Assembly (NCBI GenBank): GCA_029962745.1
Contig: CM057152.1
Span: forward strand, 27,670,672 to 27,734,671
Length of the DNA stretch: 64,000 nt
From: Echinometra lucunter
Lineage: Eukaryota > Echinodermata > Echinoidea > Camarodonta > Echinometridae
Direction of reading: 5' to 3'
The notes under the pieces were generated by a model. It had not been told where the DNA came from. It made no database searches and saw only the letters and a program-made list of their open reading frames with translations. Below are positions 27,301 to 39,300 of the stretch, piece after piece. The first letter of the stretch is position 1, and the number at the start of each line of letters is the position of its first letter. Made by a program: the position numbers and the translations under genes.

Positions 27301-30300
27301 AAGTTCCAGGTGGTGATGTTTCTGTGGGTGGAGAAGCAGACATTGAAGGAGGAATTGGTGGTGGTATAGGGGGTGATGTTGATGTTAGAGGACCAGATGC
27401 AAAGGTAGACCTTGATGGAGATGCAGACATAGACGGAAAAGGAAAAGGAACGAAATTTGGAGTTAAATTGCCATCCTTTTCTTTCGGTGGAAAAGCAAAA
27501 AGTCCTAAGGCAGATCTAAAAGCTGATGTACCATCAGGAGATGTTAATGTGAAAGGGGATGTGCCATCTGGAGGCTTTGGTGGTGGAATTGGAGGAGGGC
27601 TAAATGTTGATTCTGATCTGCCATCAGGAGGAGCAAGTATTGGAGGAGTCAGTGGTGGTATTGGAGGTGATGTTGATGTGACAGGACCAGACGCAAAAGT
27701 AGACCTTGATGGAGATGCAGACATAGACAGAAAAGGAAAAGGAATGAAGTTTGGGGTCAAAATGCCATCCCTTTCTTTTGGTGGGAAAGGTAAAAGTCCA
27801 AAGGCAGATCTAAAAGCTGATGTACCATCAGGAGATTTTGATGTGAAAGGGGATGTGCCATCTGGAGGTATAGGTGGTGGAATTGGAGGAGGACTAAATG
27901 TTGATGCTGATCTTCCATCTGGAGACCTGAAAGTAGGAGGTGATGTTCCATCAGCTGGTGTAAATGTTGATGGAGGCATTGATACTCCTAAAGGTGGATT
28001 TGGATTTGGAATGGGAGGAGGAGGAGGAGGCAGCATGGATCTAAATGCACCCAAAGTAGGCATTGAAGCTGGTGGAGGTGCCAGTCTTCCCTCAGGAGGA
28101 GTTGATGTTGACTTGCCATCTGGAGGTGTTGATGTTAACTTACCATCTGGAAGAATAGATGCTCCAAAAGGGGGCCTTGGTCTTGGAGGTGGCGGAGATG
28201 TTAATGTTGGTGGAGATCTTCCTTCTGGCGGAATTGGAATGGGTAGATCTGGAGGCGGAATCAGTGCACCATCTGCTAACATTGGAGGTGATATTGGTGG
28301 TGGTATTGGCATGCCATCTGGAGACCTCAAGGCTAGTGGAGATGTTAAGATGCCCAAAGGAAGTATAGGACTTGGAGGAGGGGAAATTGGAGGTAGCTTA
28401 CCATCAGGTGATGTCAAGGTTGGTGCTGGAATGGACATGCCTTCTTCCGGAGACATTGGTATAAAGGCAGGCATAGGAGGATCTGGAGGAATAGATGCAA
28501 ATGCGCCTTCAGGTGGCCTGAATGTTGGTGGAGACCTTCCTTCTGGAGGTATTGGAATTAAAGGAGACCTAGGGGATGCTTCCTTACCTTCTGGTGGTAT
28601 GGGCATTGGTGGTGGAATAGATGGTCCATCTGCTAGCATTGGAGGAGGAGTAGGCGGAGGCATCGATGTGCCATCAGGAAAGATCGGAGTGGATGCTGAC
28701 ATCCCCAAAATTGGATTTGGAGGAGCTGCTGGTGGAGGAATTGATGTACCCTCTGCTAATTTTGGAGGTGGAGCAGGAGTTGATGTAAGGGGCCCTGATG
28801 TCAAAGGTGAGGTGGATCTCCCAGATGCATCCCTTCCAAGAGGCAACATCAGTATTGGTCAGGGAATTGGAGGAAAAGTTGATGGTCCTGATGCTGATGT
28901 CAACTTTGGTCTCTCTGGGCCAAGTATTGGTGGCAAAGCTAAAGCTCCTGATGCAGACATCGATATGGACATCGGAGTGAAACCAAAGAAGAAAAAGAAG
29001 AGCGGTGGATTCAGCTTCAAGTTCCCCAAATTTGACTTCAACTTTGGTGGTGGAGGAAATGCCAAAATGGATGTTGATGCAGATGTCAAGGGTAGAGGTG
29101 ATGTTGACGTTGATGCTCCAAAGCTAAAAGGAGATGTAAGTGGTCCTGATGTCAATGTTGATGCAGGAGGTAAAAAGAAAGGAAAGTTTGGATTTGGCTT
29201 CAAAGGACCCAAATTTGGTGGAGCAGGAGCTGGAGTCAGTGCCGATATTGATGTTGCCAAGCCTGAATTTGATGCCAGTGTCAAATCTGCTAAACCTGAT
29301 GTAAGTGGAGATGTTAACTTACCATCTGGTGGAGTTGGAGTAGATGTTGAAGGAGGGATCGGAGGTGAAGGTGGAGTAGACGTAAAAGGCCCTGATGCAG
29401 ACTTCTCAGTGGATGGTCCTGATGTTGATATCAAGGGACCAAAAGTTAAAGGTGACCTTTCTGGTCCAGATCTTGATGTCAAAGGTGGCAAGAAGAAAGG
29501 CAAATTTGGCTTTAACCTCCCAAATTTCAACTTTGGAGGAAAAGGTCATGGTGATGCTGAACTTGACATTGATGCTGGAGTGTCTAAGCCAGATGTAGAT
29601 GTAAGTGGAGGTGCTGGGCTTAAGGCTGGAACAGGACTTGGAGGCGGTCTTGATGTGGATATCAAAGGTCCCAATGTAGAAGGTGACATCTCTGGTCCTG
29701 ATGTAGATATTGGTGGAGAAGGAAAGAAGAAAGGTAAAGGAGGATTTGGATTTGGGTTTGGAATGCCCAAATTAGGATTTGGGGGAAGTGGAAAAGGTGG
29801 AATTGACATCGATGGAGATGCTGATATTGATGCTGACAAGCCAGATCTTAATGTGGATGGTGGTGTTGATGTGCCTTCTGGAGGACTAGCTATTGGGGGT
29901 GGTCTGGGTGGAGGAGCTGGCCTTGATGTCAAGGGTCCAGATTTGGATATAGCCAAGCCAGATGTTGATTTCAATGTCAAAACTGCCAAACCTGACACTG
30001 ATGTAGGAGGAGATCTTAAAATGCCATCAGGAGGAGCTGGAGTAGATATTGGAGGAGGCACTGGAGGTGAAATAGGAGGTGGACTTGGATTAAGTGTAAA
30101 TGCTGGTGGTGATGCCAGCCTACCAGCTAGTGGAATAGGAGGAATGAACATTGATGCAAAGGGACCAGATGCTGACCTCTCTATTGGTGGACCTGATGTG
30201 GAAGGAGTAGACATTGACGCCAGAGGCCCAAAAGTTGAAGGTGGCATTTCAGGCCCAGACATTGATGTGAGTGGACCTGACCTGAACATGGATGGAAGTG

Positions 30301-33300
30301 GAAAGAAGAAGAGCAAAGGAGGATTTGGATTTGGATTGAAAATGCCCAAAATTCATGGACCAAATTTCGGATTTGGAGGCAATGGCAAAGGAGATATTGA
30401 TGTAAATGCAGATGTTGGTGTTTCCAAACCTGAACTGGATGTCAGCGCTGATGCAGACCTTCCATCAGGTGGAGTCGACCTAGATGTCAGCGGTGCAGCA
30501 AAAGGTGATATTAATGCTGATCTACCAAAAGGAGATGCATCCATTGAAGGACCGGATGTTGATTTCAAAGCCCCTAAAGTAAAAGGACGTGGAAGTGGAA
30601 AGAAGAAGAGCAGAGGAGGGTTTGGATTTGGCTTGAAAATGCCCAAATTTCATGGACCAAATTTTGGATTTGGAGGCCATGGTAAAGGTGATGTTGATGT
30701 AGATGCTGATGTTCACATTGCCAAACCTGACGTTGATGTCAGTGTGAAGACAGGCAAACCTGACATTGAAGGAGGACTGGATGTTGGAGGAGGAATTGGA
30801 GGAGGAATGGGTGGAGGACTAGACATTGATGCCAGAGGTCCAGATGCAGATCTTTCCATTGAAGGTCCTGATGCCAAACTCAAGGGACCAAAAGTTGAAG
30901 GTGATATTTCAGGCCCAGACCTTGATGTAAGTGGACCTGATCTCGACATCAGTGGAGATGGAAAAAAGAAGAGCAAAGGAGGATTTGGATTTGGCTTGAA
31001 AATGCCCAAATTTCATGGACCCAGTTTCGGATTTGGAGGCCATGGTAAAGGTGATGTCGACGTAGATGCTGATGTTGACATTGCCAAACCTGATGTTGAT
31101 GTCAGTGTGAAGACAGGCAAACCTGACATTGAAGGAGGACTGGATGTTGGAGGAGGAATTGGAGGAGGAATAGGAGGAGGAATTGGTGGAGGACTAGACA
31201 TTGATGCCAGAGGTCCAGATGCAGATCTTTCCATTGAAGGTCCTGATGCCAAACTCAAGGGACCAAAACTTGAAGGTGACATTTCAGGCCCAGACCTAGA
31301 TGTAAGTGGACCTGATCTTGACATCAGTGGAGATGGAAAGAAGAGCAAAGGAGGATTTGGATTTGGATTGAAAATGCCCAAAATTCATGGACCCAGTTTC
31401 GGATTTGGAGGCCATGGTAAAGGTGATGTTGACGTAGATGCTGATGTTGACATTGCCAAACCTGATGTCGATGTCAGTGTGAAGACAGGCAAACCTGACA
31501 TTGAAGGAGGACTGGATGTTGGAGGAGGAATTGGAGGAGGAATAGGAGGAGGAATTGGTGGAGGACTAGACATTGATGCCAGAGGTCCAGATGCAGATCT
31601 TTCCATTGAAGGTCCTGATGCCAAACTCAAGGGACCAAAACTTGAAGGTGACATTTCAGGCCCAGACCTAGATGTAAGTGGACCTGACCTCGACATCAGT
31701 GGAGATGGAAAGAAGAGCAAAGGAGGATTGGATTTGGATTGAAAATGCCCAAAATTCATGGACCCAGTTTTGGATTTGGAGGCCATGGTAAAGGTGATGT
31801 TGATGTAGATGCTGATGTTGACATTGCCAAACCTGATGTTGATGTCAGTGTGAAGACAGGCAAACCTGACATTGAAGGAGGACTGGATGTTGGAGGAGGA
31901 ATAGGAGGAGGAATTGGTGGAGGACTAGACATTGATGCCAGAGGTCCAGATGCAGATCTTTCCATTGAAGGTCCTGATGCCAAACTCAAGGGACCAAAAC
32001 TTGAAGGTGACATTTCAGGCCCAGACCTAGATGTAAGTGGACCTGACCTCGACATCAGTGGAGATGGAAAGAAGAGCAAAGGAGGATTTGGATTTGGCTT
32101 GAAAATGCCCAAAATTCATGGACCCAGTTTTGGATTTGGAGGCCATGGTAAAGGTGATGTTGATGTAGATGCTGATGTTGACATTGCCAAACCTGAGGTT
32201 GATGTTAATGTGAAGACGGGCAAACCTGACATTGAAGGAGGACTGGATGTTGGAGGAGGAATTGGAGGAGGAATTGGGGGAGGAATTGGAGGAGGAATTG
32301 GAGGAGGAATTGGTGGAGGACTAGACATTGATGCCAAAACTCCAGATGCAGATCTTTCCATTGAAGGTCCTGATGCTAAACTCAAGGGACCAAAAGTTGA
32401 AGGTGACATTTCAGGCCCAGACCTAGATGTAAGTGGACCTGACCTCGACATCAGTGGAGATGGAAAAAAGAAGAGCAAAGGAGGATTTGGATTTGGATTG
32501 AAAATGCCCAAAATTCATGGACCCAGTTTTGGATTTGGAGGCCATGGTAAAGGTGATGTTGACGTGGATGGTGATGTTGACATTGCCAAACCCGACGTTG
32601 ATGTCAATGTGAAGACAGGCAAACCTGACATTGAAGGAGGACTGGATGTTGGAGGAGGAATAGGAGGAGGAATGGGTGGAGGACTAGACATTGATGCCAG
32701 AGGTCCAGATGCAGATCTTTCCATTGAAGGTCCTGATGCCAAACTCAAGGGACCAAAAGTTGAAGGTGACATTTCAGGCCCAGACCTTGATGTAAGTGGA
32801 CCTGATCTCGACATCAGTGGAGATGGAAAGAAGAAGAGCAAAGGAGGATTTGGATTTGGATTGAAAATGCCCAAAATTCATGGACCCAGTTTTAAATTCG
32901 GAGGCCGTGGTAAAGGTGATGTTGATGTAGATGCTGATGTTGACATTGCCAAACCTGACGTTGATGTCAATGTGAAGACAGACAAACCTGACATTGAAGG
33001 AGGACTGGATGTTGGAGGAGGAATTGGAGGAGGAATGAGTGGAGGACTAGACATTGATGCCAGAGGTCCAGATGCAGATCTTTCCATTGAAGGTCCTGAT
33101 GCCAAACTCAAGGGACCAAAAGTTGAAGGTGATATTTCAGGCCCAGACCTTGACGTAAGTGGACCTGATCTTGACATCAGTGGAGATGGAAAGAAGAAGG
33201 GCAAAGGAGGATTTGGATTTGGCTTGAAAATGCCCAAATTTCACGGACCCAGTTTCGGATTTGGAGGCCATGGTAAAGGTGATGTCGACGTAGATGCTGA

Positions 33301-36300
33301 TGTTGACATTGCCAAACCTGATGTTGATGTCAGTGTGAAGACAGGCAAACCTGACATTGAAGGAGGACTGGATGTTGGAGGAGGAATTGGAGGAGGAATT
33401 GGAGGAGGACTAGACATTGATGCCAGAGGTCCAGATGCAGATCTTTCCATTGAAGGTCCTGATGCCAAACTCAAGGGACCAAAAGTTGAAGGTGATATTT
33501 CAGGCCCAGACCTTGATGTAAGTGGACCTGATCTTGACATCAGTGGAGATGGAAAGAAGAAGGGCAAAGGAGGATTTGGATTTGGCTTGAAAATGCCCAA
33601 ATTTCACGGACCCAGTTTCGGATTTGGAGGCCATGGTAAAGGTGATGTCGACGTAGATGCTGATGTTGACATTGCCAAACCTGATGTTGATGTCAGTGTG
33701 AAGACAGGCAAACCTGACATTGAAGGAGGACTGGATGTTGGAGGAGGAATCGGAGGAGGAATTGGGGGAGGAATTGGAGGAGGAATTGGTGGAGGACTAG
33801 ACATTGATGCCAAAGGTCCAGATGCAGATCTTTCAATTGAAGGTCCTGATGCTAAACTCAAGGGACCAAAAGTTGAAGGTGATATTTCAGGCCCAGACCT
33901 TGATGTTAGTGGACCTGATCTTGACATCAGTGGAGATGGAAAGAAGAAGAGCAAAGGAGGATTTGGATTTGGATTGAAAATGCCCAAAATTCATGGACCC
34001 AGTTTCGGATTTGGAGGCCATGGTAAAGGTGATGTTGACGTAGATGCTGATGTTGACATTGCCAAACCTGATGTTGATGTGAATGTGAAGACAGGCAAAC
34101 CTGACATTGAAGGGGGACTGGATGTTGGAGGAGGAATAGGAGGAAAAGCTGGACTTGAAGGAGGAATTGGCCTTGATATCAATGGGCCAGATGTTGGTGA
34201 TGCTGATGTTGACATCAAGGGACCCAAAATTGGAGGTGGTATCTCAGGCCCTGATATTGGTGGGGGAGCAGACATCGACATCAAACCAGAAGCTGATATA
34301 AATATCAAAGCAGGAAAACCAGACCTAGACATTGGCGGTGGAGTTGGCCTTGGTGGGGCAATGGCAGTAGGAAATGTTGATGTTGATGTTGATGGCCCTG
34401 ATGCTGATGGAAATTTCAAAGGACCCAAAGTTAAGAAAGGAAGCAAAGGCAAGGGGAAATTCAAATTGGGAGGCTTTAAGTTTGGATCTAGAGGACATGG
34501 GCCCGATGCTGATCTCTCAGGAAAAGTTGATGTAGATGCTCCAGATGTTGACATATCAGCTAGTGGGAAAATGAAAGGTCCCAATGCATCAGTAAATGGT
34601 GCAAGCGTTGACGTAGATGCACCAGATGCTGGATTTAGCCTCGGTGGAAAGAAAAAGAAATACAAAATTTCTGGAGGAGGAAAGAAAGACAAGGGCTTTG
34701 GTATTGGTGGCAAGTTCAAACAAGGAGGTGATGTAGATGTTCCTAGTGGAGATATATCTGTTGATGCTCCAGAAGTGAAAGTAGGAGGAGACATTGATGC
34801 TGATGCTAAAGGACCACATCTTAAAGGAGATATTGATGTTAATGCACCAGATGTAAACATTAAAGGAGGTGTGAAAGGGAAAAAGAAGAAAAGAAAGAGC
34901 AAGAAGTTTGGATTTGGTGGCTTCAAATTTGGCATTGGAGGTGGTGGTGATCAGACGTCCTCCTCATCATCATCAGATTCAAGTTCAAGCTCAGATGAAG
35001 AAGGTGGTGGCCGCAAGGGCTTTGGATTTGGCTTCAAGGGTCCAAAGCTTGGAGGAGGAGTAGATGGTGGTGGTGAGTTGAAAGTTAAAGGACCTGACAT
35101 GAATGTGGACGTCAGTGGGGAATTACCTGATGTCAAGACTGATGTTGGTGGAGGTTTAGATGGAGATGTGGGGATAGGAGGAGGTGTAAAACTTGACAAG
35201 CCAGACCTTAGTGCAGGTGGAGGAGTAGGAATTGGAGGAGTAGGTGGTGCAGGAATAGGCATTGACACACCAACTGGAGGAATTTCACTTCCCTCAGGTG
35301 GCATTTCTGTAAATGCCCCTGAAATTGATGCAAAGTTAAAAGCAGACAAACCAGACATCTCAGGAGACCTTGATGGTGGGATCAAAGGTGGCTTTGATGG
35401 AGTGCCTAATGCTGATGCAGGAGGAGATGGAGGAATTGGAATAAGTGGTGGAATATCAGTTCCATCTGGAGGTCTTTCCATTGGTAGACCTGATGGAGAC
35501 ATAGGAGGAAAGGCAGGCATTGGAGGAGGAAGTGGAATCAACATAGGTGGTGGCTTTGATGGAAAAGGAGGATTGGAAGGTGTTGGCCTGCCATCTGGAG
35601 AAGCTTCATTGAGTGCTCCAGATGTAGATGTTGGTGGAAAAGGTGGACTTGGATTAAACATGAATGTTGATAAACCAGATCTGGATGTTTCTGGAGGCAT
35701 TGGTGGTGGACTTGGAGGAGGCATTGGTGGTAAGATTGATGTGCCATCAGGAGATGTAGATGTCAAGAAACCAGGCCTAGATGTCTCTGGAGGGATTGAT
35801 GGTGGACTTGGAGTAGGAGGTGGACTTGGAGTAGGAGGTGGACTTGGAGGTGGCATTGGTGGAAAGATCAGTGGTCCATCAGTAGATGCAAATGTCAAAC
35901 AAGACATAGATGCCTCTGGAGGTATTGGTGGTGGACTAGGAGTAGGAGGCGGACTTGATGGAGGAATTGATACAAAGATAAATGCTCCGTCAGGAGGTGT
36001 AGATGTCAAGACACCAGACCTTGACATCTCAGGGAGCATCGGTGGAGGAATGGCAGGTGGTATCGGTGCCCCATCAGGTCTTTCTCTTCAGGGACCAGAT
36101 GTGTCTGTGAAACCAGAAGCTGACATTGGCATTCGTGCAGGGAAACCTGATGTTGACCTACCGGAAACAGAGCTGAAACTTAGTGCACCTGATGTTGATA
36201 TCAAAGGACCAGATGTGGATGCACCAGATGCTGGATTTGGGTTTGGATTTGGAAAGAAAGGCAAAGAATCTGGAAAGAAGGGGAAGGGAGGATTTGACAT

Positions 36301-39300
36301 AGGAGGAAAACTCAAATTTGGAAAGTCAGCAAAAGTACCAGATGAAGATATTTCAGCCAAAGGTGATGTTGACATCAAAGGACCTGATGTCTCCCTTGGA
36401 GGAGGTGGAGATGCAGATTTGTCAGGAGATTTAGATGTGAGTTCTCCAGAGGGAAAACTTGACATTGGTGGTAAAGGGAAGAAGAAAAAGAGCAAAAAGA
36501 AGGGTGGTTTCTTCGGATTAAACCTTAGCTTTGGTGGATCTGACTCGGATGACGATAAGAAAAACGTGAAAGTGGCTGGTGACATCGGTACTGACATTGA
36601 TGTAAAAGGCCCTGAACTAAAAGGTGATGCTGATCTTAGTGCTGGACTAGATGGCAAGGTAAATCTTGGTGGAGGTGGCATCACTGTTGGTTCTGCAGGT
36701 GTAGATGCTGGACTTGATGTAGTCAAGCCTGAAGCAGATATTCATATCAAATCATCCAAGCCGGAGGCTAACATTGGTGGGAACATTGGTGCTAGTGGTG
36801 ATGTAAAAGGAGATGCTCATGATGTAGATGTTGAAATTGAAGGACCAAAAGGAGACATTGGAGGTGGCTTTAACATTGGTGGCAAGAAGAAAGGTTCAGG
36901 CAAAAAGGGCAAAGGTGGAGGATTTCACTTTGGCAAAGTGAAATTGGGTGGTGGAGCTAAAGGTCATGTCAATGGAGAGGGTGATCTTGATGCCCCAGAA
37001 ATTTCAGGTGGTATTGGAGGAGACGGCAATCTAAGTGGTGATATCAGTTCCCCTGATGTTGACGTCAAAACTCCAGACAGTGATGCACCATCAGGTGGCT
37101 TTGGCTTTGGCTTTGGAAAGAAAGACAAGAAAGGAGGGTCTGGAAAGAAGGACAAAAAGGGGAAATTCAAGATTGGGGGAAAATTGGGATTTGGAAGCTT
37201 GGGAGGTTCCGACGTGGATGTAGAACCACCAAAAGGAGACATCAACTTACCTTCAGGTGGTATTAACATCAGTGGAGATGGAGATGCAGATGTATCTGTT
37301 AAACCTGAGGTTGATGTAGACATCAAATCTGCTAAACCAGACATTGGAGGTACAGCAGGTCTGTCACTAAAAGGGCCAGACGTAGATGTAAAGGCACCAG
37401 ATGCTTCTGTAGATGTAAAAGGTCCCGAGATTGATGCTCCCTCTGGTGGCTTTGGATTTGGTTTTGGCAAAAAAGGGAAGAAAGGTTCAGGAAAGGACAA
37501 GAAAGGCAAATTGAAGGTTGGAGGGAAGCTAGGAGGAGATGCAGATATAGATGTATCCTCTCCATCTGGTGATAGTGACATCAATGCCAAAGGCGATATA
37601 GACGTGGATGCTCCTGAAGGTGGATTCGGTCTGAAGTTTGGCAAGAAAGGAAAGAAGGGTGGCTCTGGGAAGAAGGACAAGAGTGGAAAGTTCAAGATCG
37701 GAGGAAAACTAGGATTTGGAGGTTCAGGAGGTGCAGATGTAGACATCAAGCCACCTACAGGTGATGCATCACTTCCATCAGGGGGAATCGGTGTCAATGG
37801 AAATGCAGACACAGACATATCTGTTAAATCTGAAATAGATGCGAGCATCAAATCCAGTAAGCCAAGTGGAGGAATTGGTGGTGGAATAGGTATAGGAGGT
37901 CTCGAAGTTGATGTTGACAAGCCTAAACTAGATATCGGAGGTGGAATTGGTGCTGGAACGAATGGAGAAATAGATGTCAACGTGGCAGGAGGAGGTGGAC
38001 TCGACATTGATAAGCCAGATCTGAAATTAGGAGGAATGGGTGGTGACATTGGCATAGACACTAAAGCCAGCAAACCAGATGCAGATTTAAAAGGAGGAGT
38101 AGGAGGATTTGGAATTGGAGGAGGCATTGATGTGGATAAACCAGACATCAACATTGGAGGTGGTAAACTAGGTGGAGATGCCAGTGCTGGTGGTGGATTA
38201 GGAATAGATGCAAAAGTGGATGTAGACAAGCCAGAACTTGATGGAGATGGTGATGGAAAAGGAAAATTTGGTTTTGGCTTTGGCTTTGGCAAATCGAAAA
38301 AAGATGGCTCCAGTAGTTCCAGCAGTTCCTCAAGCAGCAGCAGTTCAGATTCCAGTGACTCTGAAGGAAAGAAAAAAGATAAAAAAGAGAAGAAGAAGAA
38401 GAAGAAAAAAGGTAAAAAGGGATTTGGATTTGGATTTGGTTTTGGAGGAAAAGGAGATGTTGATGCAGACGTCCCTAAACCTGATGTCAGCGTTGGAGGT
38501 GGGATAGGAATTGGAGGAGGCCTAGGTGGAGGAACAGGTGCAGATGTCAGTGCTGACATTGACAAACCAGATTTCAGTCTGGAAGGAGGAGGGAAAGGAG
38601 GACTTGGAGGAAGTCTTGGGGGAGGTGGAGGAATTGGTGTTGATTCCAAAGTTGACAAACCAGACATTAGCCTAGGAGGAGGAGGAGGGGGATTTGGAAT
38701 TGGTGGAGGACTCGGCAAGGGCCTTGGTGGAGAAGCAGGTGTAGACATAGATGCCAGTGTTGACAAACCAGACATTAGCCTAGGAGGAGGAGGAGGAGGA
38801 TTTGGAATTGGTGGAGGACTTGGCAAAGGCCTTGGTGGAGGAGGTGATGTAGACATAGATGCCAGTGTTGACAAACCAGACATTAGCCTAGGAGGAGGGG
38901 GAGGAGGAGGATTTGGTATTGGTGGAGGACTCAGTGGAGGTCTTGGTGGAGGAGATGTAGACATAGATACAAATGTTGACAAACCAGACATCAGCCTAGG
39001 AGGTGGAGGAGGAGGAGGATTTGGTATTGGTGGAGGACTCAGTGGAGGCCTTGGTGGAGGAGGTGTAGACATAGATGCCAATGTTGACAAACCAGACATC
39101 AGCCTAGGAGGAGGAGGAGGAGGAGGATTTGGTATTGGTGGAGGACTTGGCAGCAGTCTTGGCGGAGGAGGTGCAGATGTAGATGCCAATGTTGACAAAC
39201 CAGACATCAGCCTAGGAGGAGGAGGATTTGGTATTGGTGGAGGACTCAGTGGAGGTCTTGGTGGAGGAGGTGTAGACACAGATGCCAATGTTGACAAACC

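Noticed and set aside
31721..31745. programmed frameshift in the giant gene
   Set aside because: No slippery heptamer plus structure. A single missing T relative to all sister repeats explains it better.
27080..34935. many minus-strand open frames (up to 589 codons) over the repeat exon
   Set aside because: They recur with the repeat period and encode Ser/Pro-rich shadows of the sense repeats. No independent start, splice or domain evidence.
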